DNA of 15,448 bases. It comes from Terrimonas sp964445775. Lineage in GTDB: Bacteria > Bacteroidota > Bacteroidia > Chitinophagales > Chitinophagaceae. The position numbers were made by a program, and so were the translations under genes. Where the stretch lies: contig CAYUMH010000108.1 in NCBI GenBank assembly GCA_964445775.1, positions 1 to 15,448 on the forward strand, given 5' to 3'. Positions 7,959 to 14,860 of the stretch are shown here, piece after piece (the first letter of the stretch is position 1; the number at the start of each line of letters is the position of its first letter). A model generated the notes under the pieces. That model was given only the letters and a program-made list of their open reading frames with translations. It ran no database searches and was not told the origin of the DNA.

Positions 7959-8483
7959 TTATTCATTTTCAAAAAAAGCGGTAACCGCATCCCAGTCATC
8001 GAATCTGGGATGATGGTTTTGCGACTGGTTATGAAATGCGGCAAACATAATGGCTTTACCCTGGCAAAAGTCTAAATTCTTGGCATGGTCATCAATCATA
8101 TAATCCGTCTTTATCACACTTTTATCACCACAGAAAATAATATTACGCCAGGAAATGTCAGGAAAATATTCAGCCAGCCATTCCCGCTTTTCCGGAAGTG
8201 ATTGTGGAAATTCCATAGCAGCCGAAACAATATAAATGATGAAGTTTTCGGAAAGCTTTTTTATAGCCTCTATGGCACCCGGCATTACCGGTACTTCCCT
8301 GAAGAAGCCTTTTTCTCTTACCAATTTGTAAAACAGTCCGTCCGGTAACATTTCTGCTTCCTGTCGCCCCTCAATATCCTTTTTTGTTAACAGGATACCT
8401 GATTGTTTATAGTATAAATTTAATGCATGCGCTTCTACATCGGCCAAAACACCGTCCATATCTACTGCTATCGTTTTTTGCAT
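7959..8483 (-). CDS. 5'(3')-deoxyribonucleotidase, HAD superfamily (NT5C-like)
   Basis: A 174-residue cytosolic protein beginning MQKTIAVDMDGVLADVEAHA. The HAD phosphatase motif I is DMDGVLAD, with presumed nucleophile D8 and acid/base D10. Motif II is S87 in IYIVSAAM, followed by lysine K121/K125 and motif IV acids D131-D132 in KTDYMIDDHAKN. This arrangement and the short length match the 5' nucleotidase, deoxy (pyrimidine), type C family. These enzymes dephosphorylate deoxyribonucleoside monophosphates such as dUMP or dTMP and help balance nucleotide pools. The substrate is assigned by family only. ATG at 8481-8483 is preceded by an AAAGGA-like purine stretch and a TAAATTTG box. The gene converges with the sensor kinase across 153 bp, in which I see no clear terminator hairpin. 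It lies 95 bp downstream of the sigma factor gene in the same direction and is probably transcribed separately. Confidence 0.88.
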   Translation of the reverse strand: MQKTIAVDMDGVLADVEAHALNLYYKQSGILLTKKDIEGRQEAEMLPDGLFYKLVREKGFFREVPVMPGAIEAIKKLSENFIIYIVSAAMEFPQSLPEKREWLAEYFPDISWRNIIFCGDKSVIKTDYMIDDHAKNLDFCQGKAIMFAAFHNQSQNHHPRFDDWDAVTAFFENE

Positions 8484-8506
8484 ATTCCTTTCTGTTATTT
8501 TGCCTG

Positions 8507-8514
8507 CAAATTTA
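8507..8514 (-). promoter_or_regulatory. Candidate -7 box for the deoxyribonucleotidase gene
   Basis: On the minus strand TAAATTTG matches the Bacteroidota TAnnTTTG -7 element exactly, 23 nt before the ATG. The 23-nt leader contains a GAAAGGA ribosome-binding-like stretch. The expected -33 TTTG at 20-nt spacing is not present (TTAA there), so the assignment is moderate to weak. Confidence 0.35.
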
Positions 8515-8578
8515 CAGATGCAAAAAGATTACATTTAAGAAATAACATAGCCTTCACAATAACACTTATTTCTTTATA

Positions 8579-9184
8579 CTAGGTAAGGGTGACTAAAATT
8601 TCACCTTTATATTGCAGCAGCATTCTTCGCATATTTTTAAGCGCGCCGGACATATAGTCTTTGACCGTCTCAGGGCTTATCTTCAATGTTTTAGCAATGG
8701 CCGCATAAGACATGCCCTCGCCCCTGCTTAACCTGTATACCTGCTGCTGACGAAGTGGTAAGGTATTAATAATAGCTTCTATCCTTTCTCTCTTTTGCTT
8801 GTTTAAGATCCGGCTTAACGGAGTATCATGTTCCTCTTCAAACCTTTCTTTTATATAATTCATATAAGCCCGCCTGTACACCTCTTTTCTTACAACATTT
8901 GTGGCTTCGTTACGGGCAACGGTCCATAACCAGGATTCCCCTTTGTCAATACTCATTAATGTGGACCTCTTTTTCCAGACAACAAAAAAAACATGCTGGG
9001 CAATATCCTCCGCTACGGTCTTCATCTTACAGTATTGTAATGCGGTAGAAAATACCAGTCCATAATACTGCTGATACAGGGTTGTGAAGGAAGGTTCATG
9101 CCCTGCCGATATTAATTTAAATAGTGAGGAGACATTATGAGATGGCGGCGGTTGTGAGTTTACATCAGCTTTTCCAGGTAACAA
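8579..9184 (-). CDS. ECF-type RNA polymerase sigma-70 factor (FecI/RpoE-like), apparent TTG start
   Basis: This roughly 201-residue protein has the two ECF sigma domains. Region 2 spans about 25-105 and contains the core-binding/-10 recognition stretch AEDIAQHVFFVVWKKR (58-73). Region 4 spans about 128-190, with the helix-turn-helix MSYAAIAKTLKISPETVKDY (158-177) that reads -35-type elements. It would direct RNA polymerase to a specific regulon. It lies just downstream of the SusC/SusD/GH18 operon on the same strand, but no FecR-type anti-sigma gene is present in the window. The frame has no ATG before codon 54, which is inside region 2. The first usable start is TTG at 9182-9184, and an upstream in-frame stop at 9197-9199 bounds it. 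An ATG at 9187-9189 is out of frame by one base. The N-terminal region-2 sequence LFKLISAGHEPSFTTLYQQY is complete, so the gene looks functional despite the unclear start. Confidence 0.85.
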   Translation of the reverse strand: MLPGKADVNSQPPPSHNVSSLFKLISAGHEPSFTTLYQQYYGLVFSTALQYCKMKTVAEDIAQHVFFVVWKKRSTLMSIDKGESWLWTVARNEATNVVRKEVYRRAYMNYIKERFEEEHDTPLSRILNKQKRERIEAIINTLPLRQQQVYRLSRGEGMSYAAIAKTLKISPETVKDYMSGALKNMRRMLLQYKGEILVTLT

Positions 9185-9197
9185 TCCATAGAAATTT

Positions 9198-9229
9198 TAA
9201 AGGTTATAAAACTAGCTTACTATTGCAAA
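9198..9229 (-). promoter_or_regulatory. Weak promoter candidate for the sigma factor gene
   Basis: On the minus strand a TTTG box (9226-9229) is separated by 20 nt from AACCTTTA (9198-9205), which matches TAnnTTTG with two mismatches. It sits between the putative operon terminator and the sigma start, where a promoter is needed if the terminator works. The predicted transcript start falls only a few bases before the ATG/TTG pair at 9182-9189. Confidence 0.25.
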
Positions 9230-9231
9230 TG

Positions 9232-9264
9232 ATAAATAAAGGGAGAACCTGGACAAGTCCTCCC
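9232..9264 (-). terminator. Putative intrinsic terminator at the end of the SusCD/GH18 operon
   Basis: Read on the minus strand, GGGAG (9264-9260) pairs with CTCCC (9245-9241). A short inner GAC/GTC stem around TT adds stability, and the hairpin is followed by TTTATTTAT (9240-9232). It lies about 130 nt after the stop codon of the last lipoprotein gene and about 55 nt before the sigma factor start. It would therefore separate the two transcripts. The stem is short and the T run is interrupted, so efficiency is uncertain. Confidence 0.45.
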
Positions 9265-9362
9265 ATCTTGCTCTAACTGCTTACGAAAAGATTTATATAC
9301 GATACCTGTACAAATCCCTGGTTTATATGCATGTAAATATTCATTAAACAATTGTGTGACTG

Positions 9363-9395
9363 TTGGCAACGTTGCGTAAAACAGGCATATGCCAA
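9363..9395. repeat. Nested palindromes in the 3' untranslated end of the operon
   Basis: Two 10-bp perfect palindromes, GCAACGTTGC (9366-9375) and GGCATATGCC (9384-9393), lie 8 bp apart just after the last lipoprotein gene's stop. They are also enclosed by a longer inverted pair, TTGGCA (9363-9368) with TGCCAA (9390-9395). The mRNA could fold either as one long stem or as two small ones. The role may be 3'-end protection or protein binding; no T tract follows directly. Confidence 0.45.
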
Positions 9396-9397
9396 TT

Positions 9398-10822
9398 CTA
9401 ATCTACCGCATTGAGTTCTGCCATACCTGCGTATGACCCATCAGTTGTTTTTGTAATATTAAACTTGAAATACCTGGCTGTTACCGGCATAATGAAACGA
9501 ACATTTTTGATATCCGGATTGGCCGCCGTAGAACCGGCACTGGTCGTTGTTCCAACATAATACCCCTCCAGTTTCCATGTTGTACCATTGTTGCTGGAAT
9601 ACACTTCCATATTAATAAAATTATCGTTCCGGTATTCATAACTGGGTACAATCGGAAAGCCTTTTACGGTTTTACTTGCGCCCATATCAAGCTGTACCCA
9701 GGCCGGCATACGTCCGTCAGAATCCCAGGCAGTAGCATTATTACCGTCCAGTATACGGGTTATTGCATTACCTGAATAGCTACCACTTGCAGTAACTGTC
9801 CAGCCACTACGGCTTATAGCGGTACCCGTAACAGTACTATTGGCCGGATCAATATTGTTTTCAACAACCGAAACCTGGATATAAACCACTTTTTTTGTAT
9901 CGTCTGCAGGAATATCGGTAGATTGATTTTTAGCACTCTTTAACTGAATGGGGAGCAGGTAATCGTTCCCGGTTTGAAATAGTTGCAGGTTGGGTAAACT
10001 GATCACTATACTATCGGCACTGGTAGTGGCACTTGCTGCAATGGTAACGGACGGTTTCTGCAATTGGTAGGAGGAAGCCGGCATTAATATATAATTTTTA
10101 CCGGTTTGCTGGTTATAAGCAGCAAGCAGAGATCGCGCTTCTTCTACCGTTATTTGTGTGCTGCCGGATAACTGGTCGTTCAGGTTACCCTTTACATAAA
10201 GTGCATTCGGACCAGTAACCGTATTACCGGCCTTATTTAAAACAAGTGAAATAGTATTGGTATTGGTCAATGAACTGATACCGGCTTTGATTACTTTTAA
10301 CTGGGTTTTGACAAAAATAATATTACGGGATGCACTTACCGGCACGCCATTGTTAGCATTGGTAATTACTACGGGGATGATATAAGTAGTGCCTTCGGTT
10401 AACAGGCTGGCGTTTTTCAGTTCAACCTGCGCAGATGCAGCGGATGTGGTTTGTCCCGCCGGTATGGTAATTAAACCGTCTTGTTGTAAACCAAATGCAC
10501 CAACCGGTAATTTAGCCGATGGAGTGGTTAACTTATTAATACTGTCATACAAACGTATAAGAGAAGTATCAATGGAAATATTCACCTGTATATCCCTGTC
10601 CACAGCTCTTGAGAGTAAAACGGGAAATGAGGTGCCGGGACCGGCAACTACCTGGGTGCCGAGCACATTAAAATTACCCTGTATAATATTATAGGCCACA
10701 GTACCGGGAGCGGCGTACACATGCAGCTCTGAGGTACTGAATGAATCGTTTTTGTCGCAGGCATTCAGCAGGGACAAGAGTCCTGTTGCAATAAATAAAT
10801 ATATTCGTTTGATAAACTGCAT
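9398..10822 (-). CDS. Surface glycan-binding-type lipoprotein: two DUF1735 domains plus F5/8 type C (discoidin) domain
   Basis: A 474-residue lipoprotein. The signal peptide has its lipobox at C22 (LLSLLNAC), followed by DKND. A first DUF1735 (BT_3987-like N-terminal) domain spans about 30-172, with phrases such as ITIPAGQTTSAASAQVEL and GTTYIIPVVITNANNG. A second spans about 205-318, including EEARSLLAAYNQQTGKNYIL and NDYLLPIQLKSAKN. The C terminus (about 335-474) is an F5/8 type C jelly-roll domain: ILDGNNATAWDSDG, WVQLDMGASKTVKGF and ARYFKFNITKT are its usual landmarks. Proteins of this build in Bacteroides N-glycan loci are surface glycan-binding proteins without catalytic activity, and the same is inferred here. 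It is last in the operon, 51 bp after the LamG lipoprotein. ATG at 10820-10822 directly precedes the signal peptide. Confidence 0.88.
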   Translation of the reverse strand: MQFIKRIYLFIATGLLSLLNACDKNDSFSTSELHVYAAPGTVAYNIIQGNFNVLGTQVVAGPGTSFPVLLSRAVDRDIQVNISIDTSLIRLYDSINKLTTPSAKLPVGAFGLQQDGLITIPAGQTTSAASAQVELKNASLLTEGTTYIIPVVITNANNGVPVSASRNIIFVKTQLKVIKAGISSLTNTNTISLVLNKAGNTVTGPNALYVKGNLNDQLSGSTQITVEEARSLLAAYNQQTGKNYILMPASSYQLQKPSVTIAASATTSADSIVISLPNLQLFQTGNDYLLPIQLKSAKNQSTDIPADDTKKVVYIQVSVVENNIDPANSTVTGTAISRSGWTVTASGSYSGNAITRILDGNNATAWDSDGRMPAWVQLDMGASKTVKGFPIVPSYEYRNDNFINMEVYSSNNGTTWKLEGYYVGTTTSAGSTAANPDIKNVRFIMPVTARYFKFNITKTTDGSYAGMAELNAVD

Positions 10823-10873
10823 GATGGTAGTTTTAATGTAAGCAAATAGTTTTTGTGGTTCTCAATGGTAGGT

Positions 10874-12004
10874 TTAGTTACAACGTACATTGGGTATCCA
10901 GGTAATGGCCCGGTTGGCAATAGCATCATAACCATGACCGCTGACATCCGTAACCGTATTACCTGTACCTTGATTGAATTTCCAGTAAGCCAGCAGGCCG
11001 TTGCTGGCAGGATCAACCACGCACATACCATTATTGATCTCGGCCTGTGTCAATGCTTTGGTCCATACCCTCGCTTCGCTGATGGAGCCGTTTAACAGCC
11101 GTCCGTTAGCAGAACGGCCGATCTGGAATCCGTCTGACCAGGTATTGGTCAGGTCAATAGTACGTACCGCATCTTTAGTGGCCGCTAATTCGCCATTTAC
11201 GTATACCCTTAACTGACTTCCGTTATAAACCGCAGCAAGGTGGTACCATGTGCCGGTTGAAAATTCGGTGCTTACATTGGTAGCCGTAGGGCCGCCGGCC
11301 ACCTGCAACTGGTTAGGCTTTACAGTTACATCGCCAAAGCGTAATAAAAAAGTTTCTTCAATGCCCATAACGCTGCTGATAAAAGGCGAACCGGCCTGGA
11401 AACTATTCACCATGATCCGGGCTTCTAAACTCAGGCTGGTCAGGGATTTTAAGGCATCTCCACCTTTGGCAAAATCTACTTTAAGGTAATTATTGGCAAT
11501 AGACGCCACTGTGGCAATAATAACCTTGTTAATAATAATGTACAAGGTTTTTGACGCCTCCAGAATGGAGGTATTACCTCCGGAAACAGATTGAATACGG
11601 ACTGGTATCATATAGGATTTCCCATCTTCAAAATTGGCTACAGAAGTAATCTTTAAACTTACTTTATCAGAAATATTGGTTCCGGCTGCAATAGTTTGGG
11701 TTTCGGCACTCAGTTCATAACTGTTTGCAGGAAGAGGAGAGTAATGTTTGTTATTTTGCTCGTTATAGGCATCTATGAGTGTATTGTCCGCTACCACTTT
11801 AATGCTTACCGGTGATGATACCGGTTTGGACGATTTGGAGAGAATAACAAATTCACCTCCTGTATTCTCCACCGTAAGCGTGGTTACATTGTTGGTTTCT
11901 GCCGCAGCAAGGTAGACTACGTTTTTATTGAGGTCGTTTTTCTTACAGGCATATAGGGCAATCAAAAGAAGAAAAAAGACCGGTATGTATTTTAAGTATT
12001 TCAT
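10874..12004 (-). CDS. DUF1735 plus laminin-G-like (LamG/concanavalin-type) surface lipoprotein
   Basis: A 376-residue lipoprotein with lipobox C20 (LIALYAC) followed by KKND. A single DUF1735 domain covers about 28-160 (VSIKVVADNTLIDAYNEQNN, then KSYMIPVRIQS). A LamG/Laminin_G_3-type beta-sandwich covers about 170-376. Its landmarks are LTSLSLEARIMVN, GTWYHLAAVYNGSQLRVYVN, GSISEARVWTKALTQAEIN and LLAYWKFNQGTGNTVTDVSG. The domain contains two cysteines, in NNGMCVV and near the C terminus in NVRCN, which could pair. The architecture resembles BT3986 of B. thetaiotaomicron. It most likely binds the target glycan or glycoprotein at the cell surface next to the GH18 enzyme. The gene sits 38 bp after GH18 and 51 bp before the discoidin lipoprotein, so it is operonic. 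Confidence 0.88.
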   Translation of the reverse strand: MKYLKYIPVFFLLLIALYACKKNDLNKNVVYLAAAETNNVTTLTVENTGGEFVILSKSSKPVSSPVSIKVVADNTLIDAYNEQNNKHYSPLPANSYELSAETQTIAAGTNISDKVSLKITSVANFEDGKSYMIPVRIQSVSGGNTSILEASKTLYIIINKVIIATVASIANNYLKVDFAKGGDALKSLTSLSLEARIMVNSFQAGSPFISSVMGIEETFLLRFGDVTVKPNQLQVAGGPTATNVSTEFSTGTWYHLAAVYNGSQLRVYVNGELAATKDAVRTIDLTNTWSDGFQIGRSANGRLLNGSISEARVWTKALTQAEINNGMCVVDPASNGLLAYWKFNQGTGNTVTDVSGHGYDAIANRAITWIPNVRCN

Positions 12005-12042
12005 ATAAAAAATATGGTTAGTTATCTTATTACAGGTATGGT

Positions 12043-13035
12043 TTATTTTGCTGCGGGGTTCATGATCTGAATGGCCCGCCTTGTGTAATAGTAATCTGGT
12101 GTTAAAGCGTATTCATATTCGGTATGATAGGAGCCGATGCCGGCTTTCTGTTTTCCTGTGGGTTGCCAGTAAGCAAAACCGAATAAAGAAGGTATGGTGC
12201 CACGTAAGGGGTCGTTGAAGTTTACACCGCCGTTGCGCCAGTAATCTTCAAAATTTTCACAAGGCACAAATTTTTCTGCCGGTATACCGCCTCCGCCGTA
12301 TTGTTGTAACCGGTTTTGTAAATTACTACCGGAAGAAGCGCCATAAGCCTGTTGCATAAAGTAGCTAATGTATTCACCAATACCTACATCACCCTGGCCA
12401 TCAATGATCAGTACTTTGTCTGTACCCGATTTGGGGCCCATATATTGTGAAAGTGCTTTGAATAATCTTTGTGTATGTTCGTCGTTGGTAGCACTGCCAC
12501 CGCTGTCACCGAATATACTGTTATCGCCAAAGGCAGGTTCATAATCCAGGTCAAACCCGTCGATATTATATTTCGCTACTGTATCAGCTATAGCTTTAGC
12601 TACTTTATCAATAGCTGCCATTACATCACTTTGAAACAGGGCATTGTCATTTTTTTTCATCAGTTGTTCTACACCGCTGCCAAACAAACAAAAAACAAAT
12701 TTCGTGGCTTTCTGTGTCCGGGTTTTCTGCAGAAGGTTGTGGTTATAGCTACCTAAAGGAGGAATGCCACCCCAAAGGCTAACAATATCCACACTGTCAG
12801 GGATGCCGTCCAGCACACCTGGAAAATCGGGACTTCCCGGTGTACCTGTTCCGCCAAACCAGCCAAAGTAAATCTGATGCGGTGATTTTTTATAGGCCCT
12901 TAAGTTGGCAAAGTAATCATTGGAACGTTGTAGTTGTATAGCTACATCCAGGGGAGCCGGTTCATTTTGTTTTGTGCAGGCAGCAATCAAAACAATGAAT
13001 ATAAATGCATTTATAAAATTTAAAAACCTATTCAT
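12043..13035 (-). CDS. GH18 endo-beta-N-acetylglucosaminidase-like lipoprotein
   Basis: A 330-residue lipoprotein with lipobox C20 (LIAAC) followed by TKQNE. The rest is a single GH18 TIM barrel. The active-site motif DGFDLDYE (159-166) matches DxxDxDxE, with D162, D164 and acid E166 all present, so the enzyme should be catalytic. A QxY-type element (QQAYG in YFMQQAYGASSG) is typical of the endo-beta-N-acetylglucosaminidase (EndoS/EndoBT-3987) branch rather than chitinases. The expected reaction is cleavage of the chitobiose core of N-glycans between the two GlcNAc residues, by substrate-assisted catalysis. Lipidation and context suggest action on the outer face of the outer membrane, with products passed to SusCD. 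Unlike EndoBT-3987 it has no fused DUF1735 or Ig-like N-terminal domain; those domains are carried by the two downstream lipoproteins. A chitinase activity cannot be excluded from sequence alone. Confidence 0.88.
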   Translation of the reverse strand: MNRFLNFINAFIFIVLIAACTKQNEPAPLDVAIQLQRSNDYFANLRAYKKSPHQIYFGWFGGTGTPGSPDFPGVLDGIPDSVDIVSLWGGIPPLGSYNHNLLQKTRTQKATKFVFCLFGSGVEQLMKKNDNALFQSDVMAAIDKVAKAIADTVAKYNIDGFDLDYEPAFGDNSIFGDSGGSATNDEHTQRLFKALSQYMGPKSGTDKVLIIDGQGDVGIGEYISYFMQQAYGASSGSNLQNRLQQYGGGGIPAEKFVPCENFEDYWRNGGVNFNDPLRGTIPSLFGFAYWQPTGKQKAGIGSYHTEYEYALTPDYYYTRRAIQIMNPAAK

Positions 13036-13096
13036 GCTAATGTTTTTTTTAACTGTATTATTCTGTGTTTTTCTTCAAATAATATTAAGGCAAATG

Positions 13097-14758
13097 TTAC
13101 CGTGGAATGTTGGTGTTTTTGTCCCACCATAACCTGACTCCACCGTTATCAGGACCTCCCAATAAGGAAACACCTTTAGCAACCTGCGCTGGGTTTTGGT
13201 TATACTGTGCCTGCGGGTAAGGGAGCCGGCGAACCTGGAATAGTGTAACTACAGCCCCGGAACTCCTGTTTTGTAATACGGGTAAAATACGCGGAAAGCC
13301 GGTGCGCCTGTATTCTGCCCAACCTTCCGGTCCGTTCAGGTATAAAGCGATCCATTTTTGCATAATGATGCGGTGTAGTTTGGTTTGAAAGTTGGCGGCT
13401 TCATCCCATTTAATGGTCCATTTGGTAACACCGGTTACAGCTGCGGTGCTGGCATAATCGAGATCTGTACTGTTTCCTCCGGGTGCAGGATCAACATATT
13501 TAACCGGCACAGCAGCGTCATCTCCAAGGTAAGTTGCGGGCAATATTACACCTGCTTCTTCAAACGCGGCTTTAATACCTGCTTCATAAAGTTCCTTAGC
13601 ATTTCCTCCCATATTCCAGCCTCGAATACTGCCTTCTGCTTTTAAAAAATATACTTCAGAGGCCCGCATCCAGGGTAATGGCGTGCCTGTGGTTACGTTC
13701 AGCTCTGAAAAAGGCTGGTAGTTAGGCCTTACAATATTAATACCGCTTCTTACCCCTATCACCTCCGTGGTACGGCCGGTCAGTGTGGAATTTTTAAAAT
13801 AAGCACGCAAACGCGGATCATTGTATCCTGTAAGTATACTTACAATAGAAGCGCCTGCGCGGGCTTCCTGGTAGTTTTGTGTTAAGGTAACCAGCGGATT
13901 ATTAAAACTAAACTGACCATTACCGGCTTTTAAACTATGCACGGCATTATCAGCGCCGGTGGTTAATAACCCCGCAGGATGATTAGCAGCTTCCTCTGCG
14001 TATTCTTTTGCCTTTACCGCATCCACATAGGCAATACGGATAGCCAGTCTTAATATCAGTGAATTGGCATAACGTGCCCATTTTAAATAATCGCCTTCAT
14101 AGATCATATCATAGGCCTGTAAGGGCCTTCCTGCTGCTGCACCCAAACGAAATAAGGTATTGCGGGCTCTAATAAGATCAGTAAAAGCGCTGGCATAAAT
14201 ACTTTCCTGGCTGTCATAGGAAGGAGTAGCGGTTCCTGTTATGATAGCTGTATAAGGTATAGGGCCATAACTATCAGTAGCACGGATAATACCGGTTACT
14301 TTTATAATATCGGCCACAGAAAATTGCAGTGAATCTTTCGATTGATCAGTAAAGAATTTAATACTATTCCAGGCACGCATTAAAGCGCCTGTTAAATTAA
14401 ACTGTTCGTTCACCCAGCCGGTATTAAAAGCGTAAGTAAGGTTGTTATTATTGGTATTCCAATCTCCTGCCTGGCCCATATAACCGGAGAAACAATCTGC
14501 AGCCAGGTTAAATGCCACCTGGTAACTGTTGGCAAAGTCAGTTAATCCGGGTGCGTCACCTGCGGGCGTAACCGCATTGATCATGGCCACAAAATTAGCT
14601 CCGGTGGAATAGTTATCCGGGTTTTGCTGGCCCGGTGTAGGCCGGTAAGGATTGGTATTGATCTTATCAAACCGTTTGGTACAGGCTGCTCCAAGCAGTA
14701 CAACTGCCAGTAAAACAATAAGCCTTTTAACGGTATATAGTAATTTGAATTTGTACAT
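13097..14758 (-). CDS. SusD-like outer-membrane nutrient-binding lipoprotein (SusD-like_2 / PF12771 type)
   Basis: A 553-residue lipoprotein. The lipobox is at C26 (VLLGAAC), followed by TKRFDKINTNP. Features typical of SusD-like_2 proteins are visible: an early asparagine-rich glycan-pocket region (YMGQAGDWNTNNNNLTY), the helix and loop IIRATDSYGPIPYTAII, the YDSQESIY segment, and the TPR-like helical stretches around KWARYANSLILRLAIRIAYVD. It ends NGGVRLWWDKNTNIPR. SusD proteins form the lid of the SusC TonB-dependent transporter and capture oligosaccharides for import; here the cargo is inferred to be N-glycan pieces released by the neighbouring GH18 enzyme. The gene follows SusC after a 102-bp spacer with strong RNA hairpins and precedes GH18 by 61 bp. 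ATG at 14756-14758 begins the signal peptide directly. Confidence 0.93.
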   Translation of the reverse strand: MYKFKLLYTVKRLIVLLAVVLLGAACTKRFDKINTNPYRPTPGQQNPDNYSTGANFVAMINAVTPAGDAPGLTDFANSYQVAFNLAADCFSGYMGQAGDWNTNNNNLTYAFNTGWVNEQFNLTGALMRAWNSIKFFTDQSKDSLQFSVADIIKVTGIIRATDSYGPIPYTAIITGTATPSYDSQESIYASAFTDLIRARNTLFRLGAAAGRPLQAYDMIYEGDYLKWARYANSLILRLAIRIAYVDAVKAKEYAEEAANHPAGLLTTGADNAVHSLKAGNGQFSFNNPLVTLTQNYQEARAGASIVSILTGYNDPRLRAYFKNSTLTGRTTEVIGVRSGINIVRPNYQPFSELNVTTGTPLPWMRASEVYFLKAEGSIRGWNMGGNAKELYEAGIKAAFEEAGVILPATYLGDDAAVPVKYVDPAPGGNSTDLDYASTAAVTGVTKWTIKWDEAANFQTKLHRIIMQKWIALYLNGPEGWAEYRRTGFPRILPVLQNRSSGAVVTLFQVRRLPYPQAQYNQNPAQVAKGVSLLGGPDNGGVRLWWDKNTNIPR

Positions 14759-14780
14759 GATGCAATAGTTTTAATTATTG

Positions 14781-14847
14781 TGCCGGTAACGGGTTTTATA
14801 TACTCCCGGGTCCGGCTTTGAAAGTAGTACCGGCAGTTTCTGCCGGT
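14781..14847 (-). promoter_or_regulatory. Alternative-pairing hairpins in the susC-susD spacer
   Basis: Read on the minus strand (mRNA sense), arm A ACCGGCAG (14847-14840), loop AAA and arm B CTGCCGGT (14836-14829) form a perfect 8-bp hairpin. Further on, arm C ACCGGCA (14787-14781) can pair with 7 bases of arm B instead. A:B and B:C are mutually exclusive. No T tract follows A:B, so it is more likely a processing, stability or translational element than a terminator. CCGG-rich words are frequent in this genome, so chance cannot be excluded. Confidence 0.45.
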
Positions 14848-14860
14848 TTAAACAAATGAT

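Noticed and set aside
10765..11031. 88-codon minus-strand frame overlapping the LamG and discoidin lipoprotein genes
   Set aside because: It overlaps the ends of two well-supported lipoprotein genes in another frame and has no recognisable motif.
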